From assembly GCA_937873135.1 (NCBI GenBank), contig CALMVQ010000260.1, positions 1 to 55,755 on the forward strand: a DNA stretch of 55,755 bases, in the 5' to 3' direction. Below are positions 32,933 through 42,534 of the stretch, in pieces. How positions within the stretch are numbered: the first letter of the stretch is position 1; each line of letters starts with the position of its first letter. A program made the translations under genes and the position numbers. The notes under the pieces are model-generated. The model was not told the origin of the DNA. It searched no databases and saw only the letters and a list, made by a program, of their open reading frames with translations. This stretch comes from an uncultured Scytonema sp. (GTDB lineage Bacteria; Cyanobacteriota; Cyanobacteriia; Cyanobacteriales; Nostocaceae).

Positions 32933-34366
32933 CTAAGCTCTCTCTAATTGTTTTCGAGATGGTATTTGAGGTAGTTGAGTTTGACTTTTTGACGTAGATT
33001 GTTGGAGAACTGGTAACATTTGCTCGAAGTAAGCCAAGTCTCGCTCACTCATACGAGTTTTCATCTGCCCTTCCGCTTTAATCAATAGTGAACCGCGCCC
33101 ATCTTTAGCATCTATCCGCACTTTGCCATCAGGAGTAGCTTTCCACTTATATGAAAATTGACCATCAACTTGAACATTCTTTCCTTGTCTCTGAGCGTAT
33201 TGACTTAAAGCTGTGGTAATCGTATTGACTCTGGCAAAATACTCCGTCTCTTTCTTACCCACAGGAGCAAATGCTCCACTAGGCTCTTCACCCCGGCTTT
33301 GAGAAATGCGGAGTTGTTTAAGATCTTGATGCATTGATATCTCCAGTTGGCTTGACTGTGAGACACGCACTCCAATCGGGGATGCGTCAAACTGCATTAA
33401 TTTTTCACCTGACTTATCACTCAAGCTATAAGATTGTCCAGAACGGGCGATGGTATAACCCGCAGTATGATAAGCAGTTGCACCTGGTGATGTGTTTGTA
33501 TCAAATAAAGTTTTAATCGCTGCTGCTGTTTTGACTTCACGCGATCGCGTAACCAAGGAAGCCCACGCCTCTTGAACAGTATTCGCCACAAAACGCGCTG
33601 CTTGCTGCCACCAATGAGTGTTTTTAGGTTCAGTAAACCGCGCTTTAATTAACTCATCAAACTGCCGTTGTTGATTTTGTAGTTGAGAGTGTTGCAGTTC
33701 CTGCATTTGGTTCAGTTGAGCAGTTAAAAGCTGTTTTAAACTGCTATCGGGCAATGTCTCAAGAGCAGCCTTTACTCTTGCCCCGCCAGTTTCAGTAACA
33801 ACAGAAGTTTGTTCAACTTGTGGTTGTGGTGGTATAGGATATGTTACTACTGAATCAGGTTCTTGAAGTAAAACTTTTCCTAAATTAGGCTCTTCTGCAA
33901 CATTCACACTTTGATTATCTTCAGGTGGTAATTCCTCATTTACAAAAGGATTATCCAAATCTGGCTCTTCAAATGTGACAGGCAGTGCCTCAATTTGTTG
34001 AGCAGGTTGCTTGTCACGATATTGCTCATAAAATGAATTGGTAATTACCTTACCTAACTCATCGGATTCGAGGACAACCTTACCATCTAATTTGACTCGC
34101 ATTGAAATAGCATTCTCGACAATACCACCAACAGGAGTATTCTGTAATTGATCTAACTGCTCAATTATAGAGGGATTAAGGTCATTAACTCCTTGACCGT
34201 AGACAATATGATTTCCTACAGTAATTTCAATTTCTGGTTTCTTGTCTGCGTCTTGCTGCTGTTGATTTTTGTCAACAAACTCCCGCAGCCAGTTTTCAAT
34301 CAGTCGTAAATACTGCTCGGTAAAAGAGCTAGACTCACCCGTAGAAATAGTAAAAACACCGGACAT
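32933..34366 (-). CDS. Hypothetical transfer-operon protein, 477 aa
   Basis: Soluble protein without signal peptide. N-terminal domain 1-125, Pro/Glu-rich linker 125-195, coiled-coil-prone QMQELQHSQLQNQQRQFDEL near 230, then a region with HWWQQAARFVANTVQEAWAS, and a C-terminal domain about 290-460 (YTIARSGQSYSLSDKSGEKL). I do not recognise a family. The start at 34366 directly abuts the stop of the gene before it. Its position between the coupling protein and the AAA+ ATPase suggests a role in DNA processing or substrate selection. Confidence 0.7.
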   Translation of the reverse strand: MSGVFTISTGESSSFTEQYLRLIENWLREFVDKNQQQQDADKKPEIEITVGNHIVYGQGVNDLNPSIIEQLDQLQNTPVGGIVENAISMRVKLDGKVVLESDELGKVITNSFYEQYRDKQPAQQIEALPVTFEEPDLDNPFVNEELPPEDNQSVNVAEEPNLGKVLLQEPDSVVTYPIPPQPQVEQTSVVTETGGARVKAALETLPDSSLKQLLTAQLNQMQELQHSQLQNQQRQFDELIKARFTEPKNTHWWQQAARFVANTVQEAWASLVTRSREVKTAAAIKTLFDTNTSPGATAYHTAGYTIARSGQSYSLSDKSGEKLMQFDASPIGVRVSQSSQLEISMHQDLKQLRISQSRGEEPSGAFAPVGKKETEYFARVNTITTALSQYAQRQGKNVQVDGQFSYKWKATPDGKVRIDAKDGRGSLLIKAEGQMKTRMSERDLAYFEQMLPVLQQSTSKSQTQLPQIPSRKQLERA

Positions 34367-34680
34367 TATAATTCACCTCCATTTTTGTACGTAGCTGCCA
34401 GAATGTGTAATCGATTCACAATGACTTGATTAGAGAGGCAAAATACTCCTAGCTTGCCATCAAAAAACCAGGCAATAAATTTGCTAGGCTCATCTATATT
34501 TCGCCTACCTTCATAAACAATACTTCCTAGTACCTCACCTACAAGTAAGCCTTGCTGATCAAAGACTTCAGTTACCAAGGGCGAGTAATTCATTTTAAAA
34601 GGAGGTAGCTGCATCGCTTTTTTTACACGCTCCTGCCATTCAGGATATTCAGCTAGTTGTGAAAGTAAAGATGTATTCAT
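34366..34680 (-). CDS. Hypothetical small transfer-operon protein, 104 aa
   Basis: Soluble protein with beta strands (LVTEVFDQQGLLVGEVLGSI; FIAWFFDGKLGVFCLSNQVI). No family recognised. It lies 23 bp after the coupling-protein gene and runs into the next gene, so it belongs to the operon. Confidence 0.65.
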   Translation of the reverse strand: MNTSLLSQLAEYPEWQERVKKAMQLPPFKMNYSPLVTEVFDQQGLLVGEVLGSIVYEGRRNIDEPSKFIAWFFDGKLGVFCLSNQVIVNRLHILAATYKNGGEL

Positions 34681-34703
34681 GCGTTATATATAAAGTGAAA
34701 AAT

Positions 34704-36557
34704 TTAAAACACTGCTGCTAAATCTTCTTCGACAGGCGTTTCTGTTGATGCAGGAAACAATTGTTCAGCTAAATCACGCCGCTCTTGAAATTGACGGGAA
34801 CGCTCCTCATCAGTGACACCTGATGAATGAGTAGCAATTAATCTTTGACGAATCAAGTCCCACTTCGCCTCACTCCAATTCATCTGAGCAATATCTGCCT
34901 GGGGAACTTTCACTGATTGCAGCAAAGGAACATACGCTTCATTACCACGGGTGTAAGCTGGGTTGATAATCACTGCCCGTCCCGTTCCCAACTTGGCAAA
35001 CTCAGCCGCTTCCAGCAAGTGCCGTTTCTGGTTTTGGTCATTTAAGCTTTGAGTTGTGCCACCTTTGCCAGTACTTTGAGATTTAGATTTGAAATTAACT
35101 TGCATCTCTCCCAGGTAATCAGAAAACAGCTTGGCAGATTCTGGATCTTGAGGGTTAAAAATAAACTTTGTTGCCGTTCCTCCCAAAATAGCTCTCGCCA
35201 ATTCCTTACCGTAAGCTTTCTCCAACTGAACAATGTTTTGATAGCCTAAAATCCCACAAAATCCGTCTTCCCGGTTCTCGTTCAACCAATTCACCAATGC
35301 TGGCAGATATAAAGTTGGTAATTCATCGAGCGCCACAACCAAAGGGTCTTTGCGGGGTACCGTCCGCGATACATTCCGAGATACAATCATATGTAGGATG
35401 GCAGCCAGCAACGGTCCGACAATGTCCCGGTTATTGCGGTCTAAGCCAAATACGATCAGTTGCTTACCATCTAAATCTAGGGGGAGGGTAGTCTTACCGC
35501 AGAATGCACCGACAAAGTCTTTTTTGAGGAACCGCTGGAATATTCGCTGTCCCGTTCCCACAATACTGGCGACGGTTTTCTCAGAATCCTTAACGCTGAT
35601 GATCTGAGATAAAGGTCGAGTTGTCCAGATTTTCAGTTTATCCCTGGAAGCCGCGTCTAATCGTGCTGGCAGATTGGATAAAGACAAAATCGCCTGCGCC
35701 ATCATCAAATCACAGTATTTATCGTCCCCAGTAAGAGTTTTTATCGCCTTGGTAACAAGCAAAATTCCCTCAACCAAACTGTCCCCAGCTTCCTCGAAAT
35801 ACTTATCCCCACCGTTATTTCCTCCTCCTTTATCAAAGTTACGCGCAATCACCATCGCCATCTGCCCAGCAGCGATCGCATCTTCTTCGTCTTTGATTAA
35901 GTCGAGGGGATTGCAAACTTCCGACTCTGGAAACCCCGGTGCAAATACCCTCACTGTGTAGCCGCGCTTCATAGCATACGCAACGGCACGTTTTGTTTGA
36001 GCCGGATATTTAAAATCGTACAGACACATGGGAAAACCTTGGTCAAAAGCAGAACGAATCAGGGGATCAATCACGGAGAAAGTTTTACCGCTACCTGCAG
36101 CCCCAATGGCAGCAATTCCCCGCTGGGCATCCGGGACGTATAAAGTGGGGGTGGCGTTAAGCAATTGCAATGGCTTTGTCCACTTGGAAGAAGATGGTGT
36201 TTTAATCAATCCATCCTGACGCCATTCATTCTCTTGGCGATCGCGTATTTTTTGTGGAGTACCTACATACAGCGCCACGTTATTGCGTGTCACTTTTAAC
36301 ATTTGCTTTTTAGCTATAATCGCTGCCTTTTGCTTTTCCTTGCCACTACCCCAATAACTAGTAGCAATCTTGCCTTTCTTAGCTCTTCCTGCGCTCCAAA
36401 GTTGCAGAAGTGCGACTACCACCAAAGAACCCAAGAGCATTAGCCCGGATTTTGATTTGAGTAAACCTGTAAGTTGTTCACCCACCCGTCCTGTCGTAGA
36501 ATGTGATGAGGACGCTGGTACTTGAACTAAGTAGTGAGTTGAAATGTGAGTGCTCAT
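34704..36557 (-). CDS. virD4: Type IV coupling protein (VirD4/TraD family)
   Basis: 617 aa from ATG 36557, which overlaps the previous stop (ATGA). The N-terminal membrane helix is at about 37-55 (SGLMLLGSLVVVALLQLW). It has Walker A G152AAGSGKT, Walker B VVALDELPTLY, and the conserved TraD stretch FSVIDPLIRSAF with YDFKYPAQTKRAVAYAMKRG. It pumps the relaxase-DNA complex into the secretion channel. The C-terminus is short and lacks the all-alpha domain seen inserted in some VirD4 proteins. It places this operon among conjugative, not merely secretory, systems. Confidence 0.92.
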   Translation of the reverse strand: MSTHISTHYLVQVPASSSHSTTGRVGEQLTGLLKSKSGLMLLGSLVVVALLQLWSAGRAKKGKIATSYWGSGKEKQKAAIIAKKQMLKVTRNNVALYVGTPQKIRDRQENEWRQDGLIKTPSSSKWTKPLQLLNATPTLYVPDAQRGIAAIGAAGSGKTFSVIDPLIRSAFDQGFPMCLYDFKYPAQTKRAVAYAMKRGYTVRVFAPGFPESEVCNPLDLIKDEEDAIAAGQMAMVIARNFDKGGGNNGGDKYFEEAGDSLVEGILLVTKAIKTLTGDDKYCDLMMAQAILSLSNLPARLDAASRDKLKIWTTRPLSQIISVKDSEKTVASIVGTGQRIFQRFLKKDFVGAFCGKTTLPLDLDGKQLIVFGLDRNNRDIVGPLLAAILHMIVSRNVSRTVPRKDPLVVALDELPTLYLPALVNWLNENREDGFCGILGYQNIVQLEKAYGKELARAILGGTATKFIFNPQDPESAKLFSDYLGEMQVNFKSKSQSTGKGGTTQSLNDQNQKRHLLEAAEFAKLGTGRAVIINPAYTRGNEAYVPLLQSVKVPQADIAQMNWSEAKWDLIRQRLIATHSSGVTDEERSRQFQERRDLAEQLFPASTETPVEEDLAAVF

Positions 36558-37132
36558 GACTTCCCTACCCCCCAAACAAAATTCTCACCCACTTCCGTCA
36601 AAGCTTCGTTAAATTTGACAAATCCCGCACCCTGATAGCAATACTGGAAGCGTGATACCATACCCTCAGTGTGTGCACTTTGGGTAATCACGAGGCACGG
36701 AAATCCATTTTGTACTGTGTCATCCGCTCGAATTAACATTTCACCTTTAGGTAGATTTGGGTTAGCAATTACTGAAAGAACCAACTTACCTGACTCTTGG
36801 TAAACCGGATAGATACAACCACCTGCGCCACAAAGTTGCGGCGATTGGAAATCAAAAATGTATAATTTTCCTGCACCGTGAGACGGGACTTGCAAAACTT
36901 TGATTGATTTGGCTTCAACACCACTCATTGAGTTCTGTCGCAATGCTCTTTCAATCAATGATACAGGTGCAATGTGTTGAGCATCTGTCCAGGGACGAAC
37001 ACTGTTTGTTGATGAAGTCTCCTTCACTAATAAAGCAGAAACGACGAACAATACTATACCTGCAATCGTCAGAAGTATTACTTGACGTTTAGGATATTTA
37101 ATATTAGGAAAACGATTCAGTATTGCTTGCAT
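36554..37132 (-). CDS. Membrane-anchored transfer-operon protein
   Basis: 192 aa; ATG 37132 preferred because AGAGGA stands five bases before it (an in-frame ATG at 37150 lies inside the previous gene). One N-terminal helix (VILLTIAGIVLFVVSALLV), then a periplasmic domain with paired cysteines (LCGAGGCIYPVY; FPCLVI; FQYCYQG). Unknown family; probably a periplasmic component of the mating channel. Confidence 0.65.
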   Translation of the reverse strand: MQAILNRFPNIKYPKRQVILLTIAGIVLFVVSALLVKETSSTNSVRPWTDAQHIAPVSLIERALRQNSMSGVEAKSIKVLQVPSHGAGKLYIFDFQSPQLCGAGGCIYPVYQESGKLVLSVIANPNLPKGEMLIRADDTVQNGFPCLVITQSAHTEGMVSRFQYCYQGAGFVKFNEALTEVGENFVWGVGKS

Positions 37133-37140
37133 AAATTCCT

Positions 37141-38967
37141 CTATAAACATCCCATTGATTGCATAGCTTGCGTGTAGTTAGCAGCTGCCTTTTCGCCATA
37201 CCCCTTAACTGAAAATTTGTCCTGTACATCACTTACCGCCGCATCAATGGGAATACCTACACCGACATAGTGCATTTGCGCCACTCGTTCAATTAAGCGC
37301 TTTCCAGTAAAGAGTTGTCCCGTCGTGGGGTCAATCTGTTGAGAAGCTTTTTCCAATAAGTTTGTTATCTCAGATTCAAATAAAGCCTGTTGATCTGCCT
37401 GAGGAAAATACATCATCATTTCCTCACCACTTACCGCCGCACCTTGATCCACCTTAGCAAGAAATTCTTGACCACCTGACTTACTTGATACAAGCGCTCG
37501 CACATCTGGACGATACGACATAAATTGCCTTATTCCTAAGCCACGACTACAGTTACCCGCACCATCACATACATAAGTTCCCACAGAATTGTAATTGCCT
37601 TCTATGTCTGAAAGTGCATTTGATATAGCATCTATTGTTACTCCTTGATGTTGTTTGGAGCAATCACCTGAACTTGCAAAAGTAAGAGAATTATCACTTG
37701 TGTTTACCGGATTATTAAAACTAAATCCACTACTCTTTTTACCCGTTGGGATAGAAACTGAATCGTTCGTTACATCACCTGTCACTACCCCTAAAAAAAT
37801 TGGTTCCTTTTCTTTATAAGTCAGCCAGGGAATTGGACCAATAAAGTAAGGTGTACACCCCAAATCCACGAATCCTTTCCGCATACAAGCACGGAAGAAT
37901 AAAGCTTGAGACATCGTACCATCGACTTCTGAAGTGTCCCATACAACGACCTTAAAAGCATCGCCAAAGGGGTGGCGTCCGGTTGGTTCTTTACCGCCAT
38001 TAACGCTTCCCAAAATCCCTTGACCACCGCGCACTAATTGGTACTTTCCACTAATCCACTGTTTGCCTAAAACTAAGGGTGAGCCAGATAATTCTATGTG
38101 GGCGCAATCTTTATCACAGGGTACATTAAATCCTTGTTTATTACTACCTGAAATTGTGCGATCGCGCTGCTGTTCATTGGTGCCAAAAGCAATATCAACA
38201 ATGCCCACATCTGCACCTATGGGGTTAGCAGGATTAGGAAATTGTGAAAAAGGCACATTACCTAAACCTGGAATTTTGTCAATAGTTACACCTTGCCAAT
38301 CTTTAAAGGTCCCAATCTGGGTACTATCTAACCCTGGAATCGCATCTAAACTGTAGGAGTTCATTGGCAGATTAGCAAACTCTAACTGACCTAAATGGGG
38401 AGACTGCTGCAATAATTGTTCGATTGTCTGCGTACCATCAAACTGTGTCGCCAGTTCTTGAGACAGTAAATCAAAAATTGGTTTGACTTCCGTAATGGGC
38501 AGATTTTTTAAAGTCGGAATCGCCTGTACTAAACTTCCTAAAGTTTGGAACTGCATCACTCCAAACTCAGAAAGTTTAATTTTACTTAAATCCTGCTCCA
38601 TAATTTTACTAATAGACTGAAGATTAAATTGTTGGAGTTGAAAACTATCCTGAAAATCACCTATTTTCATGTACTGAGCGGGCGTTTGTCCGGTAATCCA
38701 AGTGCGAGATGAGTCATAACCTAGTTGCTCAGAGACACCTTGAGGTGCAGAGAAAGAACCAGATTCAGAAATCCCAGGTAAAGATGAAAAAGTAATTTGA
38801 TTCCAATCTGGTAGCTGGGTGTTTTGCCAAGTGATTGTAGTCACTGGATTACTAGGTTCAGTCACAGCCAGCAAGCGCTCACTGTAATCACCCATAAGAA
38901 TGCCAGAAATCACCAACGATAAACATAATCCCGTACAAAATCCGCATAAAATTCTCAGCAATTTCAT
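37141..38967 (-). CDS. Secreted protein with C-terminal lysozyme-like domain (VirB1-like role)
   Basis: 608 aa with an N-terminal signal peptide (LLRILCGFCTGLCLSLVISG). The middle has leucine-patterned repeats (SLPGI, SLVQAIPTLKNLPI, IPGLDSTQIGTFKDWQGV) and a Cys-containing domain. The C-terminal part from about 435 (AISNALSDIEGNYNSVGTYV, GAGNCSRGLGIRQFMSYRPD) looks like a transglycosylase/lysozyme fold with a catalytic-type E in DIEGNY. Opening the cell wall for the mating channel is the expected role. It overlaps the next gene by a few bases. Confidence 0.7.
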   Translation of the reverse strand: MKLLRILCGFCTGLCLSLVISGILMGDYSERLLAVTEPSNPVTTITWQNTQLPDWNQITFSSLPGISESGSFSAPQGVSEQLGYDSSRTWITGQTPAQYMKIGDFQDSFQLQQFNLQSISKIMEQDLSKIKLSEFGVMQFQTLGSLVQAIPTLKNLPITEVKPIFDLLSQELATQFDGTQTIEQLLQQSPHLGQLEFANLPMNSYSLDAIPGLDSTQIGTFKDWQGVTIDKIPGLGNVPFSQFPNPANPIGADVGIVDIAFGTNEQQRDRTISGSNKQGFNVPCDKDCAHIELSGSPLVLGKQWISGKYQLVRGGQGILGSVNGGKEPTGRHPFGDAFKVVVWDTSEVDGTMSQALFFRACMRKGFVDLGCTPYFIGPIPWLTYKEKEPIFLGVVTGDVTNDSVSIPTGKKSSGFSFNNPVNTSDNSLTFASSGDCSKQHQGVTIDAISNALSDIEGNYNSVGTYVCDGAGNCSRGLGIRQFMSYRPDVRALVSSKSGGQEFLAKVDQGAAVSGEEMMMYFPQADQQALFESEITNLLEKASQQIDPTTGQLFTGKRLIERVAQMHYVGVGIPIDAAVSDVQDKFSVKGYGEKAAANYTQAMQSMGCL

Positions 38968-39027
38968 TGCTTTTCTTATAACGATTATTTAACTGATTTG
39001 AATGATTTAAGTTGCTTGCACATTCGC

Positions 39028-39792
39028 TTAAACAGGTAACATTTTTCCTAGTTCTTGTAAACGTTTAACCAGTTGCAAAGAAATTCCTCCTTTCGCTGCG
39101 GCGACTTCAATTGGTTCACCCGTCTTAACGCTTCCCAAAAAGTTTTCAATTCGCTTCCACAATGGGGAGTCACGTCGAACAAGGCGCTGTTGTTGAGCAA
39201 CAATTAAGCCACGACTCATCATCTGCCAATCCTGATATTGAGTGAGAACCGATGTCAAATGTGGAGGATTACTTGCTACAGTGTAGGGCGCTTCCTTAGG
39301 TGTCACCTCGACAGTATGGTATTGGGAGTGTTTATCACCCATTGCCACCCGAAACACATACACCTGTCGCCCAGCTGCACCCGCAGTTACGATAGACAAT
39401 AATGTACTATTTGTTTTTGGGATTCCTGGTATATTTACTCGGTCAATCCGCCGCAGATGTAAAACAGTTGCCTCATTTTGTTGGCACTCTCGCCCTAAAC
39501 CTGATAGACAACCATCCACATCAAGAGAGGCGAAGGAAGGATTGTCAAACCACACTTTTTCAACTTTCTCACCCGTGGGAATGAAACTGATGTTGACTCC
39601 GTACCCAGGAGACAATTCAATCAATATTGGTGAGGTTCCACTTTGCCCTGTTGCTACGGAAACAGAAACACGTCGCACCAAACTAGAGGTTTCTTGGGCA
39701 AGTACGGTGCGACTAGATAAGATACTGGTCAAACTAAATCCGGTCGATATCAATGCAATTAAGGTGATGCGTCGCCATAATAAGGTTTTCAT
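39028..39792 (-). CDS. VirB9/TraK-like outer channel protein
   Basis: 254 aa with a signal peptide ending near LSSRTVLAQ. A beta-rich domain follows: ILIELSPGYGVNISFIPTGE, KVEKVWFDNPSFASLDVDGC, then TLLSIVTAGAAGRQVYVFRV, the pattern of TraK/VirB9-type secretin-like subunits. The C-terminal helical tail is unlike canonical VirB9. It follows the VirB10-like gene, as in conjugative core-complex gene pairs (gene order here is VirB8, VirB10, VirB9). Confidence 0.6.
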   Translation of the reverse strand: MKTLLWRRITLIALISTGFSLTSILSSRTVLAQETSSLVRRVSVSVATGQSGTSPILIELSPGYGVNISFIPTGEKVEKVWFDNPSFASLDVDGCLSGLGRECQQNEATVLHLRRIDRVNIPGIPKTNSTLLSIVTAGAAGRQVYVFRVAMGDKHSQYHTVEVTPKEAPYTVASNPPHLTSVLTQYQDWQMMSRGLIVAQQQRLVRRDSPLWKRIENFLGSVKTGEPIEVAAAKGGISLQLVKRLQELGKMLPV

Positions 39793-39876
39793 ATAGTAAT
39801 CCTAAATCAGTCGTAAAATGTCTTTATCTGCGTTCTAGGGCAGGTGCTACAACAGAGGTTTCCTCCTCGCACTGCC

Positions 39877-40554
39877 TTAAATTTCAAACGATTGGTTAAC
39901 AAACACCTGGACATTTGTCCCAGCACGGACATACCAAACGTCCTGGCGCTGTAGCATTTTCTCTATGTCGCGATCGTTACGCTGTAAGATTTGCTTGGTG
40001 AGAGGTGAAAAACCCCCTTCTAATACCGCGCCTAATAAATTGGGAGACGAGCTGCGAGTCGTGGTGGAAGTACTAAATGCTAATTGCGCCTTGAACTTAC
40101 CTGTCTCAGCTTCCTGACTTTCAACTTTTGTCTCTTTTGTTTCGGGTTCGGATACAGCAACCATACTTGGAGCAGATTTAAGTTTTGAGTTCATAATGGT
40201 GTTCAAAAACGTGGCACTGCAACCAAACACCACTAGCAATCCCAACCCCACTACGCCAAATTTCGCCAATGGATTCCCTGATAAAGTTAGCCGGGTTTTA
40301 CCAGTTTGCGGATCATCAAATAGCTCAGATTGAGTAATAACATTCTGATTTGAATCGTGAGATAGACCAGTATTTTCACCTTCATTAAGATTGCCCTCAA
40401 TCCCCTCGGAAATTAACTTACCTGTTACTTCCTCCCCATTCAAATCATCATCAAAACCAAGCAATTGAGCCAGTTTCACTTCATCCCAATCTAAGTCTAA
40501 CTGGTCATCTGGCGGTAGTAAGCCTGCCTTTCCATTTAGCTCTTTATCCATCAC
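39877..40554 (-). CDS. VirB10/TraB-like bitopic protein, short
   Basis: 225 aa. Acidic cytoplasmic N-terminus (1-95), one membrane helix (about 96-118, FGVVGLGLLVVFGCSATFL), then a periplasmic tail with coil and the closing motif WYVRAGTNVQVFVNQSFEI, which resembles the end of VirB10/TrbI proteins (GT-V-VFV). The large beta-barrel domain that normally stands between them is missing. Start overlaps the previous gene (ATGA-like). Confidence 0.6.
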   Translation of the reverse strand: MMDKELNGKAGLLPPDDQLDLDWDEVKLAQLLGFDDDLNGEEVTGKLISEGIEGNLNEGENTGLSHDSNQNVITQSELFDDPQTGKTRLTLSGNPLAKFGVVGLGLLVVFGCSATFLNTIMNSKLKSAPSMVAVSEPETKETKVESQEAETGKFKAQLAFSTSTTTRSSSPNLLGAVLEGGFSPLTKQILQRNDRDIEKMLQRQDVWYVRAGTNVQVFVNQSFEI

Positions 40555-41348
40555 AAATTCTCCTGTGGTAAATCCCGAATGGCATAAATTTCTAACCCAC
40601 TTGCCCGGACTTGATAAATCACAGCAGCTAGTCCAGTCATCGTGGTAGGGGGAGATGGTGCTGACACTGCCTGAACAAATATTTCTTTATTAAAAGCAAT
40701 GACTTCACCTAAATTATTACCCTGATTAAACACAGTTAAATTAGCAACCATTTTGACCTTCCATTTACCTTCGGCAATTTTTATAGGGGGTTGGATTGAT
40801 AAAGGAACTAACACGACTTGCGTTGTTCCTTGAAACACAGTTTGAGGGGTTAAATCAGCTAACAACTTTAAGAAATCTTGGCGGAAATCTTCACTTAAAG
40901 CATTGGATGCCTGCCACGCACCAGTTGTTACTTTGCCGCGTCCATTACCCAGTGAATGAATGTCTACTCCTGGATCTAATTTCGGGCTATTTGCTTCTTC
41001 AACCGTGGTAGGAGTGAGAGTTCCTGACCAATTCATCATCAAAGTCATTGTGTCCGTCACAAACCGGGTTACTACTTGGGGTGTGCGTTCGAGACTGCCC
41101 AAAGGCGCTACTGTAATTGACTTACCTGTTTCTAACTGCACAAGAGAAGGAGGTGCTTTCTTACTAAGTGAGGAGTAGGAACCATACAGCATTAGCAACA
41201 CAAAAAAAGTCAGAATGTGTAATCCAAATGTCCCCACAGCAAATAAAGCTAAAGCATCTCCTGTAGAGAATTTAGTTTGTTGACGATTCAAAAAGCGGAG
41301 GCGCTTTTGGTTAATTGAATCATTGCTAATACCTTTTGATACAGCCAT
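40551..41348 (-). CDS. VirB8/TraE-like inner-membrane protein
   Basis: 265 aa. One membrane helix at about residues 32-56 (LALFAVGTFGLHILTFFVLL), then a periplasmic domain with LVQLETGKSITVAPLGSLER, VTRFVTDTMTLMMNWSGTL and a strand-rich second half (KWKVKMVANLTVF; FNKEIFVQAVSAP). This is the layout of TraE/VirB8 assembly factors. Family assignment is by architecture and order. Confidence 0.65.
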   Translation of the reverse strand: MAVSKGISNDSINQKRLRFLNRQQTKFSTGDALALFAVGTFGLHILTFFVLLMLYGSYSSLSKKAPPSLVQLETGKSITVAPLGSLERTPQVVTRFVTDTMTLMMNWSGTLTPTTVEEANSPKLDPGVDIHSLGNGRGKVTTGAWQASNALSEDFRQDFLKLLADLTPQTVFQGTTQVVLVPLSIQPPIKIAEGKWKVKMVANLTVFNQGNNLGEVIAFNKEIFVQAVSAPSPPTTMTGLAAVIYQVRASGLEIYAIRDLPQENL

Positions 41349-41496
41349 AAATCATCGCTTATATTAGTTATTTAAATTGGGGTAAAATTTTGGTGATAAG
41401 TAAGTCCGCGCCTAAATTTATAGGTAATAACGAAAATTAAATATACTGAAAAAGCTCTTCTACTGTCTGCTTTACCTTGACGACAATTTTTCATGC

Positions 41497-42534
41497 TTAC
41501 TTAACACTGCTTAATCCAAAACGAGCAATACTGGATAAGCTATTAAAAACTGCCATACCCCCACCTGCTGCGATCGCCATTGCTAAAATCGGGGCTAGCA
41601 GTCCAGTGGCAAAGGCAAAAATCATCGGATCATCGTCCTTGGCATTCACAACGAGGGTAGCAACAAGTCCAGAGATAATATTGAAAGAAAGCTTTACCAT
41701 ACCCACACTAAAAAAGCCTGTTAGCCAAGCAAAAATTGCTTTTTGACCTACAGGAAGCAATGAGCCACCTACTGCTAATGGTCCCATCAACGCAGTAAGT
41801 AGCAAGGAGATTTCAATCATCCATTGAAAGGCAATTGAAAAAGCAATTAACCAACCTCTCACTGCTAATTGAAATACATTTGTGTTGAAAAATTCACTCA
41901 AGCCAAAATCAGGTAACCACCCCTTACCACCATCAGGAGAACTATGAGCAATTTGTTTTGCTTGAGCAATGGCATTCTCCATACATTCGCGGCGTTGTTG
42001 AGGATCAGCAATTGATTCGCACTGAGTTAGAAGAGATCGCGCCGCATCTTGAGAACCAATATCAGCCATTGCCCGCTGATACGCATCTTGGAGTTGAATT
42101 GAAGCTGAAGTAGAAGTTAACAGCGTTTGATTCGTCTGATTGATAATCTCACGCAGACTCCTAGTTGCTACTGCTAAAGGTTGAGCTTGATTGCTGAGGA
42201 GAACGACTACCACAAGGGGCCAGATTAGTTCTGAGAAAGCCTTGGGATTATCACCGTCTACCATGTCTTTTGCCCATTGGACAATGAATAAGAGCAACGT
42301 GCCAACCCCGAAGAACACACCCAGTTGCGCGATCGCTGTATACAAGCCACCGCTTAGTACGTCATCCCAAAGTCCATTCATAGATTCAGCAATTGCGGCA
42401 CTGGCAGCAGCCCCATCTTTAGTGATTTGAGAAGCTGCCTCGCCAACTTTTGATGTTTGAGCAACAATCAATCCAGAATTAAACAGTTGGAATAACAACA
42501 TAGACGGCGTACCTGATACTTTTAACATGAACAT
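41497..42534 (-). CDS. VirB6/TrbL-like polytopic membrane protein
   Basis: 345 aa. Several membrane helices: LGVFFGVGTLLLFIV, LIWPLVVVVLLS, and a cluster at 215-330 (WLIAFSIAFQWMIEISLLLT, AIFAWLTGFFSVGMVKLSFN, FATGLLAPILAMAIAAGGG). A periplasmic loop holds a CESIADPQQRRECM cysteine pair. This is the inner-membrane channel subunit. Its start codon lies 13 bases inside the end of tnpB, so the IS607-type insertion has replaced its native leader. The first codons (ATG 42534 or 42528) may derive from the element. Confidence 0.75.
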   Translation of the reverse strand: MFMLKVSGTPSMLLFQLFNSGLIVAQTSKVGEAASQITKDGAAASAAIAESMNGLWDDVLSGGLYTAIAQLGVFFGVGTLLLFIVQWAKDMVDGDNPKAFSELIWPLVVVVLLSNQAQPLAVATRSLREIINQTNQTLLTSTSASIQLQDAYQRAMADIGSQDAARSLLTQCESIADPQQRRECMENAIAQAKQIAHSSPDGGKGWLPDFGLSEFFNTNVFQLAVRGWLIAFSIAFQWMIEISLLLTALMGPLAVGGSLLPVGQKAIFAWLTGFFSVGMVKLSFNIISGLVATLVVNAKDDDPMIFAFATGLLAPILAMAIAAGGGMAVFNSLSSIARFGLSSVK